Made by a program: the position numbers and the translations under genes
Source of the DNA: JAHEFU01 sp020440645
Lineage (GTDB): Bacteria; 4484-113; JAFGCY01
Reading direction: 5' to 3'
Length of the DNA: 64,000 nucleotides
Assembly (NCBI GenBank): GCA_020440645.1
Contig: JAGRNR010000014.1
Coordinates: 3,934-67,933, forward strand
Shown: positions 43,056-51,993 of the stretch, piece after piece
Layout: each line of letters begins with the position of its first letter
Position numbering within the stretch: position 1 is the first letter of the stretch
Notes under the pieces: generated by a model
What the model was told of the DNA's origin: nothing
Databases searched by the model: none
Seen by the model: the letters and a program-made list of their open reading frames with translations, nothing else

Positions 43056-44078
43056 ATGGCGACGATCAGCAGACTCGGATTGCTGCCCTGGCTCAGGCAC
43101 CTGCGCGGTGAAAGCAGCCAGTACATCCTCGTGTTCAGCGGCGGGCGGCTGACGAGAAGCGGCCCCGGCCTGGCATTCTGGTTCAACCCGCTGTCAACAG
43201 CAGTGGCCCAGGTGCCGCGCGAGGACATTGAGACCACCTTCATGCTGCGCGAGCGCAGCTCGGACTTCCAGGAGATCAGCGTGCAGGTGACCATCACCTA
43301 CCGCGTGCTGGACCATGCGATGGCCGCCGAGCGCCTCAACTTCTCCGTTTCGCTCGTGAACGGCGCCTGGCTGGAGCAGCCGCTGGACCGGCTGGCCAGC
43401 TTCTGGATGCAGCGTTCGCTGAAGAGCGCGCGCGACTACATCTCCTCCAATACGGTGCAGCAGAGCGTGACCGCCGGACCGGGGGCGATAGCCACTGCGA
43501 TCACCAGCGCGCTGAACGAGGACCCGGAGCTGGAGGCGATGGGGCTTGGGCTGGTCGGCGTGCAGGTCAACAGCGTGTTGCCATCCGCCGACGTGGAGAA
43601 GGCGCTGCAGACCCCGACCCGTGAGGCGATCCAGCAGAAGGCGGATGAGGCGATGTTCGAGCGCCGCGCGATCGCCGTCGAGAAGGAACGCGCCATCAAG
43701 CAGAATGAGCTGGACACCGAGATCGAGCTCGAGAAGAAGAATGAATCCCTGATCCGCAAGAAGGGTGAGAACCGCCGTCTGGAGATCGAGGCCGAGAACG
43801 AGGCCGGCCGCCTGACCGCCGAGGGCGACGCCCAGCAGGTGCGCATCCGCGCCGAGGGCCAGGCCGAGAGCAAGCGCATCACCGCCCAGGCCGAGAACGA
43901 GGCCGAGGCCGCCCGTGTCGCGCTCTACCGCGATGCCCCGGCCAGTGTGGCCACCGGCATGGCGCTGATGCAGTTCGCCTCCAAGGTGCGCGACATCCAG
44001 CACCTGAACGTCACCCCGGACCTGCTCGGCAGCAACCTGCGCCAGTTCCTCACAGACCAGGGCGACACGGCGGAGTAG
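43056..44078 (+). CDS. SPFH/Band 7 domain protein
   Basis: A 340-aa protein of the stomatin/prohibitin/flotillin superfamily. SPFH core at residues about 20-190 (SGGRLTRSGPGLAFWFNP, ISVQVTITYRVLDH, LGLVGVQVNSVLPSADVEKAL) and a long coiled-coil at about 195-290 rich in Glu, Arg and Ala (AIAVEKERAIKQNELDTEIE, EAENEAGRLTAEGDAQQVRI). There is no strong transmembrane segment, so it is likely peripheral at the inner membrane as a microdomain scaffold. GGGAGG lies 10-11 nt before ATG. First of a two-gene operon with an NAD-kinase-like protein (3-nt gap). Confidence 0.9.
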   Translation: MATISRLGLLPWLRHLRGESSQYILVFSGGRLTRSGPGLAFWFNPLSTAVAQVPREDIETTFMLRERSSDFQEISVQVTITYRVLDHAMAAERLNFSVSLVNGAWLEQPLDRLASFWMQRSLKSARDYISSNTVQQSVTAGPGAIATAITSALNEDPELEAMGLGLVGVQVNSVLPSADVEKALQTPTREAIQQKADEAMFERRAIAVEKERAIKQNELDTEIELEKKNESLIRKKGENRRLEIEAENEAGRLTAEGDAQQVRIRAEGQAESKRITAQAENEAEAARVALYRDAPASVATGMALMQFASKVRDIQHLNVTPDLLGSNLRQFLTDQGDTAE

Positions 44079-44081
44079 CGC

Positions 44082-45026
44082 GTGGAGGGCCACGGCCAGC
44101 AGAAACAGCATTCATCCAGCCCGCGCGTGGTGGTTGTCACCCGTCCGACGCGGCTGGAGGTCCTGCTTGAGCGGCAGGGCACGCTGGGCCAGGCGGCCTT
44201 CTACCAGCGCTCCCGCGGGCAGTCGATCGAACCGCTGCAGGCCGAGCATGAGCGCATGCAGTCCAGCCTGGACTTCGTGCTCGGGCAGCTGCCCGCCGAG
44301 CAGCGCCGCACGCATGTGGACCGCAGTGAGCTGGACCGCTTCCTGTTCGCCCCGGATGACATCGTGCTGGTGGTCGGCCAGGATGGCCTCGTTGCCAATA
44401 CCGCGAAGTACCTCAGCGGCCAGCTTGTGGCCGGCATCAACCCGGACTTCGAGCTGTTCGAGGGCGTGCTCTGCCCGCACCACCCGGAGGTTGTCACCGA
44501 ACTGCTCGCCTGGTGCGGCGGATCCGGCGAGGCGCAGTTCCGTATGGAACACCGCTCGATGGCCCAGGCCCGGCGCGAGGATGGCCAGCAGCTGCTGGCG
44601 CTCAATGACATCTTCGTTGGGCACAGTTCGCACCAGTCCGCGCGCTACCGCCTGACGAGCGAGGGCCGCGAGGAACGCCAGAGCTCCTCCGGCATCATCT
44701 GCTCCACCGGCACCGGGGCCACCGGCTGGGCCCGCAGCATCGTGCTGCAGCGCGGCATCGAATCCCAGATGCCCGGACCACAGGAGCGCCTGCTGGCCTG
44801 GTTCGTGCGCGAGCCCTGGCCCTCCGTCTCAACCGGGGCCGAGCTGAACTTCGGTTTCTGCCTGGACGGCTATCCGCTGAAGGTAGTCAGTGAAATGGGC
44901 AGTGGCGGCGTGGTGTTCGCCGACGGCATCGAGACCGACCGGCTGGAATTCCTCGAAGGGCAGACTGTGGAGATCAGCCCGGCTGAGCATACGCTGAACC
45001 TCGTCCTGCCTGCAGCGGAGCACTGA
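44082..45026 (+). CDS. NAD kinase-fold protein with variant nucleotide motif
   Basis: A 314-aa protein resembling ATP-NAD kinases. An entry strand (VVVVTRPTRLEVLLER) is followed by VVGQDGLVANTAKYL (99-110), where Gln100 and Leu103 replace the usual Gly and Thr of GGDGT but catalytic-type Asp101 is kept. Next come GINPDFELFEGVL, LNDIFVG (variant of the LNE/LND motif), and SSGIICSTGTGATGW, the equivalent of TPTGSTAY. It could phosphorylate NAD, a sugar or a lipid; databases often call relatives sugar kinase. Starts at GTG 44082, 3 nt after the SPFH stop, so the two probably act together. Ordinary nadK is presumably elsewhere. Confidence 0.75.
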   Translation: MEGHGQQKQHSSSPRVVVVTRPTRLEVLLERQGTLGQAAFYQRSRGQSIEPLQAEHERMQSSLDFVLGQLPAEQRRTHVDRSELDRFLFAPDDIVLVVGQDGLVANTAKYLSGQLVAGINPDFELFEGVLCPHHPEVVTELLAWCGGSGEAQFRMEHRSMAQARREDGQQLLALNDIFVGHSSHQSARYRLTSEGREERQSSSGIICSTGTGATGWARSIVLQRGIESQMPGPQERLLAWFVREPWPSVSTGAELNFGFCLDGYPLKVVSEMGSGGVVFADGIETDRLEFLEGQTVEISPAEHTLNLVLPAAEH

Positions 45027-45195
45027 TCCAGTCAGGCTTCCCGCTGAAATCAGCCCCGGCTGGCCTCCCGGCGGGCGATCTGAGCCCCAGTTTTCCGTTT
45101 TACGTATTCCGCAGCATCGGTTGGATTTAAGTTAAATGCCGGGTACAACCAACGGTTGCAGCTGCCTCCAGGCCCTGCGATCGAGGAGCCAAATA

Positions 45196-48100
45196 ATGCG
45201 TTTCAATCGGACCAAGATCTACCTTCTGATGTTGTTGCTGATGCCGGCTGTGCTGGCCTCCTGTGGCGCAGGTGGCGGTAGCGCGGTTTCATCCCTTGAT
45301 GCAGCTTCCCAGCCGTCGGTTCCACTGCAGGGTAATGCCCCGCTGGCAGATGGCCTGCCAGCCCTGGACCAGCTGCCCGAGCCATCGCGCAGTGCGATGC
45401 TCAGCGGCCCGGGATACTTCCCGGTGCCGATCCTCGAGCAGGGCGTGATGCTGCAGCGCAGTGGTTCGGTCGTCTCCGGCCCGCAGGGCATCGAGCTGGA
45501 TGGCAGCGCAGGTGAGGCCTGGGTGCTGTTCGGGGTCTATGGCTTCGACGGTGACAGCCAGCCGAACGCCGTAATGGCGGAGGCCACCGATGTGCAGGGC
45601 AGTTTCCATATCGGCGTCACGCACTACGCCAGCGGACGCTGGGAGTGGAGCGCGCCCTTCACCGGCGATGAGGAGCATGAGTACGAGCACGTGGCCCAGT
45701 ACACCGTGGCCGACCAGTATGTCAGCGAGCGTGGCTTCCACTACATCGCCGTGCTGGCGCCGGAGGGCTCGAGCCTGCTGCTCAGCGGCCTGCAGCTCGG
45801 GGTGGACGGCGGTGACAACGCACCCGTCGCGCCGGACTACTTCGAGATCAGCAATGGTGACGCCGGCTTCCACTTCTGGTGGTACCCTAGCCCGGACCAT
45901 GACGACCCGGACTTCGCCGGCTACACCATGCAGCGCGCCCTGTGGCCCGGCACCGACTTCCAGGACCTCGGCCCGCTCTCACACGAGACCTTCTACCATG
46001 ACGCTGCAGCCGACCCGGCCCTGCTCTACCGCTACCGTGTACGCGTGGCGGATGTAAGTGGCAACTCCAGCTGGGGTTATTCCAACACCCCGGTCAGCGT
46101 CAGTGGCGACAACTACCCGGTGCCGGCGCTGGAGATGCCGGCCGGGCCGCTCTACGGCGGGCAGATGGTGACATTCGACCTCAGCGGCAGCTATGACCCC
46201 GACGGCGAACCGCTCACGGAATACACGGTCCAGTTTGACAACACGAACGGCATGGGCGGCGTCGGCCCGCTCACCAGCACCGACCCGCAGATCAGCGTGC
46301 TGCTGCAGCCCGGCTGCTACGTGGTGCAGGCCGCGGCCAAGTCCACCGTCTACTGCCAGCCGATCGTTGACACGCTGAAGATCTACCCGGCCTGGCAGCC
46401 TGAGCCGCAGCTGGTGGCCGAGCCCGGCAGCGGGCAGTGGCGCATGCAGTCCAGCCGCAGCATCTACTGGCCACAGGGCGACGCAATCGTCACATTCTTC
46501 AATGACTACCTCGGCCCCGGCCTCGGCGCGCTCGTGCAGCATGCCGACGGCAGCCGGGAGGTCCTGCAGCTGCCCTACTACCTGTACGACATCGACTGGA
46601 TCTCCGAGCCGGTGGTCTGGCAGGGCCAGCCCTATGTCGGCGTCGTGTCTGACAACGTGATGCTACTGGCGACCATCGGGGCGGACGGCCTGCAGTGGAT
46701 TGAAGGCGGCCTCGGCTACACCGGCTTTGTGAACATCGATCTCGTGGTGGACGGCGAGGACCAGCTGCGGGTCTGCACCCTGAATGAATACAACCCCGGG
46801 GACTTCGAGGTGCTCGCGATCAATGCCGGCAACCCGCTCGACATCTACACCCTCGAGTTCATGTCCAATTCCGACGGTCCGTTTGACGTGGAGTGGAACC
46901 CGGAATACGGCGGCTTCGAGCTGATTTACACCACGGTCGGCAGCATCCACTGGAACCGCACCGATGAGGAGGGTGGCCTGGTTGTCGACGACTTCGTCGG
47001 CGCGGGCATCTTCGATTCACTGGACATGGAACTCCATGCGGACGGCAGCCCCGGCGTGATGGGCCGCTCCGGTGGGTCCTTCGTCTACTTCTCCTTTGAC
47101 GAGGGCACCGCCAGCTGGTCAGCACCCGAAGTGATCGAGCCGATTGGCCTGAACGGCAAGTCCGGCGACCTGCTGTTCGATGGCAACGACATGGCAGCCT
47201 TCTTCGGCCTGGCGGTGGGCCAGTCATCGCTATACCGCCGCAACGGCGGCAGCTGGGACCCGCAGACCGTCAACTGGGCGCTGCTTTCCGGCCAGCACTG
47301 CGCCATCGCCCAGTGGCCCGACGGCCGCGTGAACATCATCGACGGCACGGTGGGCGGCGCGATCTTCATCTCCGACTTCAATGAGGATGGCAGCCACCCC
47401 GCCCCGATTGAGGTTCCCTCCGTTTCCTGGGACGGCATTGACTTGAATGCCGTCGCCGGGGCTGACGGCATCCACGCCGTCTGGCGTGGTGACAACGGTG
47501 CGATCCATTACATCGCCGACGACGACGGCACCAATTGGAACGCCTCCACCGGCTTCGTCAGCAGCGATGCACTTGAGCTGATGGCGGACGAGAACGGCAA
47601 GGTGTTCGTCGGCAACACCCACGGTGCGACCGCCGACCTGTTCAGCTGGTTCGGCGGCGCCTGGCTGATCGAGGGCAGCTCCAACCGCTGGGGCAGCAGC
47701 CTGCCTTACCTCGCCGCCCAGCGTGATGCCCCCGGCGGACAGTTCATCGTGCAGGATGACCTGCCAGTGCCGCCAGCGCTCAGGCACATGCATGACGACG
47801 GCGGCGGCTTCCTCGTGTTTGACAGCTACGATTTCGACACGATCCGGATTGACGAGGGGGTGTCCCTCTTCACGGGCGCCGGGCTGATCAGCTTCGTGCG
47901 CGGCGATGAGATCCTCGGTTCCAGTGGGCTGGTCGGCTTCATCTCCGCTGACGACCACAGCTATGCCCACCAGATACACGACTACCTTTACACCAGCAGC
48001 GTTGACCTGACGCGCGGCCGCCGGATGGATGCCTGCAACTACCTGACAGGCCCGTCAAACTCGCACAGCGCATTCTGGGTCAGCGGACTCGAGGGCGGCG

Positions 48101-48447
48101 CTCCCGGCGTGACGCGCTTCCAGGGCAAGGCCTACAACGGCAAGTACAACGTCGACAGCAACACTGCCCTGGCGGACCCGGTCGGCATCGGGGCCGGGCA
48201 GATGCAGCACACGCTGTCCGCGGCCCAGGCCTGGGGCCTGACTGCCGTGGCGATCTCCGACCAGTTCGGCGGCGAGCAGGGCTGGCTGGAATGGAGCAAC
48301 TTCGGTGAGTTCGAAAGCCTCGCACTGCCACCGATCGACATGGAATACACGATGATGCACGAACTGGTTGTCGGTGCGGATGGCCGCTGGCACATCCTCT
48401 ACCGTGACAAGCGCGACGGGGCGATCTATGAGATCAGCACCACATGA
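45196..48447 (+). CDS. About 1,085-residue FN3/PKD-like lipoprotein, paralog A
   Basis: A 1083-aa lipoprotein (lipobox VLASC; ATG 45196, GAGGAG 7-8 nt upstream). Order: N-terminal jelly-roll-like domain about 65-210 (GPGYFPVPILEQGV, WVLFGVYGFDGDSQPNAV, HIGVTHYASGRWEW, HYIAVLAPEGSSLLLSGLQL), a fibronectin-III-like domain about 215-305 ending YRYRVRVADVSGNSS, a PKD-like domain about 315-415 (EMPAGPLYGGQMVTFDLSGS, SYDPDGEPLTEYTVQF), then about 650 residues of WxxEPVV, VEWNPEYGGFEL and VAGADGIHAVWRGDNG repeats likely to form a beta-propeller. The C-terminus MHELVVGADGRWHILYRDKRD is shared with paralogs B and C. No catalytic residues recognised; probably surface binding. Confidence 0.85.
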   Translation: MRFNRTKIYLLMLLLMPAVLASCGAGGGSAVSSLDAASQPSVPLQGNAPLADGLPALDQLPEPSRSAMLSGPGYFPVPILEQGVMLQRSGSVVSGPQGIELDGSAGEAWVLFGVYGFDGDSQPNAVMAEATDVQGSFHIGVTHYASGRWEWSAPFTGDEEHEYEHVAQYTVADQYVSERGFHYIAVLAPEGSSLLLSGLQLGVDGGDNAPVAPDYFEISNGDAGFHFWWYPSPDHDDPDFAGYTMQRALWPGTDFQDLGPLSHETFYHDAAADPALLYRYRVRVADVSGNSSWGYSNTPVSVSGDNYPVPALEMPAGPLYGGQMVTFDLSGSYDPDGEPLTEYTVQFDNTNGMGGVGPLTSTDPQISVLLQPGCYVVQAAAKSTVYCQPIVDTLKIYPAWQPEPQLVAEPGSGQWRMQSSRSIYWPQGDAIVTFFNDYLGPGLGALVQHADGSREVLQLPYYLYDIDWISEPVVWQGQPYVGVVSDNVMLLATIGADGLQWIEGGLGYTGFVNIDLVVDGEDQLRVCTLNEYNPGDFEVLAINAGNPLDIYTLEFMSNSDGPFDVEWNPEYGGFELIYTTVGSIHWNRTDEEGGLVVDDFVGAGIFDSLDMELHADGSPGVMGRSGGSFVYFSFDEGTASWSAPEVIEPIGLNGKSGDLLFDGNDMAAFFGLAVGQSSLYRRNGGSWDPQTVNWALLSGQHCAIAQWPDGRVNIIDGTVGGAIFISDFNEDGSHPAPIEVPSVSWDGIDLNAVAGADGIHAVWRGDNGAIHYIADDDGTNWNASTGFVSSDALELMADENGKVFVGNTHGATADLFSWFGGAWLIEGSSNRWGSSLPYLAAQRDAPGGQFIVQDDLPVPPALRHMHDDGGGFLVFDSYDFDTIRIDEGVSLFTGAGLISFVRGDEILGSSGLVGFISADDHSYAHQIHDYLYTSSVDLTRGRRMDACNYLTGPSNSHSAFWVSGLEGGAPGVTRFQGKAYNGKYNVDSNTALADPVGIGAGQMQHTLSAAQAWGLTAVAISDQFGGEQGWLEWSNFGEFESLALPPIDMEYTMMHELVVGADGRWHILYRDKRDGAIYEISTT

Positions 48448-48468
48448 TGTAACCTTCGCGTTTCACAT

Positions 48469-48509
48469 CCCGGCATGCCGGGTATCAGGACAGGTTGCCC
48501 CTCCGGGGC
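48469..48509. repeat. Two hairpins between paralogs A and B
   Basis: CCCGGC-AT-GCCGGG (48469-48482) and GCCCC-TCC-GGGGC (48497-48509), 22-62 nt after the paralog A stop. Neither has a T-tract. They may attenuate transcription or stabilise the upstream mRNA end. Confidence 0.6.
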
Positions 48510-48538
48510 TCCTGCATTTTCTGTCCAGGAGTATTGAG

Positions 48539-51500
48539 TTGAATACCTATAGATACAGGTGGGCGCTGGGCGCCCTTGCATTGTTCACATGCATGGCCAT
48601 GCTTGGATCCTGCGGTTCCGGCGGCGGCATGCAGCTTGAGCCTGTTTCCAGCACGGATGCAGCCGGGCAGGAGTCCTTCAACGGACTGCTGCCTGCCATT
48701 GATGAACTTCCCGAGGCTACGCATGAAGTCAGCATGCTCGGCCCCGGCTGGTACCCGGTGGACGTCACCGAGCAGGGTGTGCTGCGCCAGCGCAGTGCAT
48801 CCGGCAGCGTCATGGTGCAGCCTGACGGCGTGCACATCACGGCGGATTCAGCCCCGGCCTGGGCGCTGTTCGCGGTCTACGGCTTCGACCACGACGCCTT
48901 CCCGAGCTCGGTGCGCGTCGAGACCGATGCCGATCCCGCCAGCTACTACGTCGGTGAGACCAGCTACCAGGATGGCCGCTGGAACTTCGCCGGACCGTTC
49001 GGTGGCAACGCTGAATTCGAGTATCCCGAGGCCGGGACGGAGTACGACCCCGATAACCACGTCAATCCGATGGGCACGCACTATGTTGCCATCGTGGCCC
49101 AGCCCGGCGTTGAGATGGTGCTCAGCGGGATCGAGCTCGGCGTGCACGGCGGCGAGAATGCCCCGATGGCCAACCTGCTGCTCGGGATTGACTCCGATTC
49201 CGGTGACCAGGGGATCGTGATCTCATGGCCGGATGCAGCAGGGTCCGACATTCCGGACTACCTCGGGGCCTTCGTGGAACGCTCATTGTGGCCCTCCTTT
49301 GACTTCGAGACCATCGCTGGACCAGTGCTTGACAACCATTTCCTCGATTCGACGGTGGAGCTTGGCACAAAGTACCGCTACCGCGTCCGCTACGAGGACG
49401 TCAGTGGCAATGCAGGCCTGAGCCAGTCCATCTCGAGCGTTGCCACTGCTGGCGACCTGCCCCCCATCGCCGTGCTGGACATCCCGCATGGCCCGCTGTT
49501 CGGCCGCCAGACCGTCAACTTTGACATGTCCGGCTCCTTCGACCCGGATGGCGACGCGATCACCGAATACCGCGTCGAGTTCGGCATCGGCAGCTTCAAC
49601 ACAGGCATCCAGCCCGTGTTCGGCCCGGCCAGCGACTTTGACATCGAGCTGCAGCCCGGCACTTACTGGATCATGGCTGAGGTCACGGCGAACGGCAAGA
49701 CCGGAGGCACGCTTGCCAAGCTGAAGGTCTACCCGGCCTGGCAGCAGACCGCGAGCATCGTCTCCCCCGGCCAGAAGGGCGAATGGCAGATGCAGCGCAA
49801 CCGCGCGATCCACTTCCCGCCGGCCAACGAGATGCTGGTGTTCCACGATGCCCCGCTGCTGCCCGGTGTCGGCCTGCACATCACCGCGGCCGATGGCAGT
49901 ATGCGCACGCTTGGCATCCCCTACATGCGCACCGGCGTGCAGTGGATCTCCGAACCGGTGATCCACGATGGCAGGGCATGGATCGCCGTGCGTGATGACA
50001 ACACCTTCTTCCTCGCTTCCTACGACGGCAACGAGTTCCGCTGGGCCGACAACTTCACGATCGGTGTCGGTGGCGGCTATGAGCAGTGCGACCTGGTGGT
50101 GGACGGCGATGGCCGGCTGCGCATGTGCTACCTCTGGGAATTCAACCCCGGCGACTGGCGCATCGATGCCGTGGACGTGTTCGACTACGACGTCATCCCG
50201 GTCAGCCCGACAGCCAACACCAGCGGCTGGTTCGACGTGGAGTGGAACCCGGTGCACGGCACATTCGACGTGATCTACCCGATGGTCGGCATCAGCATGT
50301 TCCAGCGCCTCGACCCGATCGGCGGCCCGGTTGACAACGAGATGGTGATCGCCATCGCGCCGAGCTTCGCCGACCTGGAGGTCGACCCGGCCAGCGGCCA
50401 GGCCTCCGTGCTTGAGCGCATCGGAACCCTGCAGCTGTACATCCCCTACGATGACGGCGCTGGCATGTTCGGCCCGCCGGAGATCATTGACAACGCAGCT
50501 GACAACACCGAGTTCGCTGACCTGGCCTTCATTGATTCCGACCCGACCGTGTTCTTCGGGCTCAACGCGCTGCCCTCGAACCTGTACCGCCGCAATGGCG
50601 GCAGCTGGGACCCCATCAAGGCCACCTGGGCACCCTCTTCCGGCCAGCACTGCGCCATCGCCGCCTGGCCTGACGAGACCGTGCAGATCGTGGACGGTAC
50701 CAACAACGGCGGGATCTTCCTCGCCTCCGTCGATGCCTCTGACAACACCGAGGAGCTGGACTACATCGAGGGCAGTGTCTACCAGGGCAACAGCCTGCAC
50801 GCCGTGGCCGGTAGTGACGGGCTGCATGCCTACTGGATCATCGGCAACGAAGGCGTGCACGTGATCGGCAGTGCCGACGGCAAGAACTGGGTGCCTGCGG
50901 CTGACAACGGCCCGTCATTCGGTGCCGACCTGATGGCCGACCGGGACGGCGAGGTGTTCCTCTCCACTTCCTGGGGGGCCAACCACGAACTGCACAGCTG
51001 GACCGGCGCGGCCTGGTTGTTCGAGAGCAGCTCGGACACCTTCAACGCATCCCAGGCCTGGTTCTGTGCGCAGGACAATGTGTTCGGCGGGCAGTGGTGG
51101 GCGCATGACCACAGTGTCGCCCCGGCCCGCATCCGCCGCATGCATGATGACGACGGCATGGCCCTGCTGCCGGACTCCTACGAGTTCGACATCACGAACG
51201 TGTTCGAGGGCACCGGGCTGCTGACACTGGGTGGCTACACCTCCTTCGTGCTGACCGGCAACGGCTCCGAGCAGGACGGCAGCGTCGGCTTCCTTGACAA
51301 CGACACCGCGAGCTACAGTGAGATCATCAAGGGCTTCACCGTCAGTGATGAAATCAGCTGGACCAATGGCCGCCAGCTGGACGCCTGCAACTACATCGGC
51401 GATCCCGGCCTGCCGAAGGAGGCCTACTGGGCCAGCTTCAAGTCATTCGACCTCGGGGCCACCCGGATTGAGGGCCTCAACTTCGTTGGCGACATGTCCA

Positions 51501-51799
51501 TTGAGCATGTCGAGGGCTTCGACAGCCTGCTGGACACCCAGACCTTCTCCGGCGCCCTGACCACCGTCAGCGCGGCCCAGGCCAGGAGCAACACCGCCGT
51601 GGCCGTGCTGGACCAGTTCTTCGGTGACTGGCACCGCATGGAGTGGAGCAACTTCGGTGACTTCGAGGAGATCCCCTCGCCGGGCATCGACTGGTCCATG
51701 ACCAGCATGCACGAGCTGGTGGTCGGCGAGGACGGCCAGTGGCACCTGCTGTACCGCGACATGCGCGACGGCTACATCTACGTGATCAGCACTACATAG
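48539..51799 (+). CDS. About 1,085-residue FN3/PKD-like lipoprotein, paralog B
   Basis: A 1086-aa lipoprotein that probably starts at TTG 48539: AGGAG lies 8 nt upstream, and this start yields a basic n-region (YRYRW) before lipobox MLGSC and a length equal to its neighbours. Same domain order as paralog A: GPGWYPVDVTEQGV, WALFAVYGFDHDAFPSSV, YVGETSYQDGRWNF; then FN3-like YRYRVRYEDVSGNAG; PKD-like IPHGPLFGRQTVNFDMSGSF, DPDGDAITEYRVEF; then the long repeat region (VEWNPVHGTFDVIYPMVG, YRRNGGSWDPIKATW, VAGSDGLHAYWIIGNEG) and C-terminal MHELVVGEDGQWHLLYRDMRD. Its stop is immediately followed by a heptamer locus. Confidence 0.83.
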   Translation: MNTYRYRWALGALALFTCMAMLGSCGSGGGMQLEPVSSTDAAGQESFNGLLPAIDELPEATHEVSMLGPGWYPVDVTEQGVLRQRSASGSVMVQPDGVHITADSAPAWALFAVYGFDHDAFPSSVRVETDADPASYYVGETSYQDGRWNFAGPFGGNAEFEYPEAGTEYDPDNHVNPMGTHYVAIVAQPGVEMVLSGIELGVHGGENAPMANLLLGIDSDSGDQGIVISWPDAAGSDIPDYLGAFVERSLWPSFDFETIAGPVLDNHFLDSTVELGTKYRYRVRYEDVSGNAGLSQSISSVATAGDLPPIAVLDIPHGPLFGRQTVNFDMSGSFDPDGDAITEYRVEFGIGSFNTGIQPVFGPASDFDIELQPGTYWIMAEVTANGKTGGTLAKLKVYPAWQQTASIVSPGQKGEWQMQRNRAIHFPPANEMLVFHDAPLLPGVGLHITAADGSMRTLGIPYMRTGVQWISEPVIHDGRAWIAVRDDNTFFLASYDGNEFRWADNFTIGVGGGYEQCDLVVDGDGRLRMCYLWEFNPGDWRIDAVDVFDYDVIPVSPTANTSGWFDVEWNPVHGTFDVIYPMVGISMFQRLDPIGGPVDNEMVIAIAPSFADLEVDPASGQASVLERIGTLQLYIPYDDGAGMFGPPEIIDNAADNTEFADLAFIDSDPTVFFGLNALPSNLYRRNGGSWDPIKATWAPSSGQHCAIAAWPDETVQIVDGTNNGGIFLASVDASDNTEELDYIEGSVYQGNSLHAVAGSDGLHAYWIIGNEGVHVIGSADGKNWVPAADNGPSFGADLMADRDGEVFLSTSWGANHELHSWTGAAWLFESSSDTFNASQAWFCAQDNVFGGQWWAHDHSVAPARIRRMHDDDGMALLPDSYEFDITNVFEGTGLLTLGGYTSFVLTGNGSEQDGSVGFLDNDTASYSEIIKGFTVSDEISWTNGRQLDACNYIGDPGLPKEAYWASFKSFDLGATRIEGLNFVGDMSIEHVEGFDSLLDTQTFSGALTTVSAAQARSNTAVAVLDQFFGDWHRMEWSNFGDFEEIPSPGIDWSMTSMHELVVGEDGQWHLLYRDMRDGYIYVISTT

Positions 51800-51923
51800 G
51801 TAGCAGAAAGCAGAGAGCAGGGAGCAGACTCGACGTGCGAACAGCGTGGTCTGCTTTCTGCTTTCTGCTCTCTGCTTTCTGCTCTCTGCCCCCTGCTCCC
51901 AGCAACCTGCAACCTGATCCCTG
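51799..51923. repeat. Heptamer locus, GAAAGCA/GCTTTCT family, after paralog B
   Basis: It begins at the last base of the TAG: GGTAGCA, GAAAGCA, GAGAGCA, GGGAGCA, GACTCGA. After a short spacer come GCTTTCT twice, GCTCTCT, GCTTTCT, GCTCTCT, GCCCCCT, GCTCCCA, GCAACCT twice. Left and right halves are complementary. Spacer and units closely match the locus at 55264-55365. Confidence 0.88.
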
Positions 51924-51993
51924 TATACTCAACACAGGGAACTGCAGTAGATGCAGCGGCTGGCAGGAGGCCATGCCCCCGTCGGAGTTCTGC

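Noticed and set aside
51799..51923. Possible CRISPR array
   Set aside because: Units are 7 bp, contiguous and degenerate, with no 25-40 bp repeats, no unique spacers and no cas genes.
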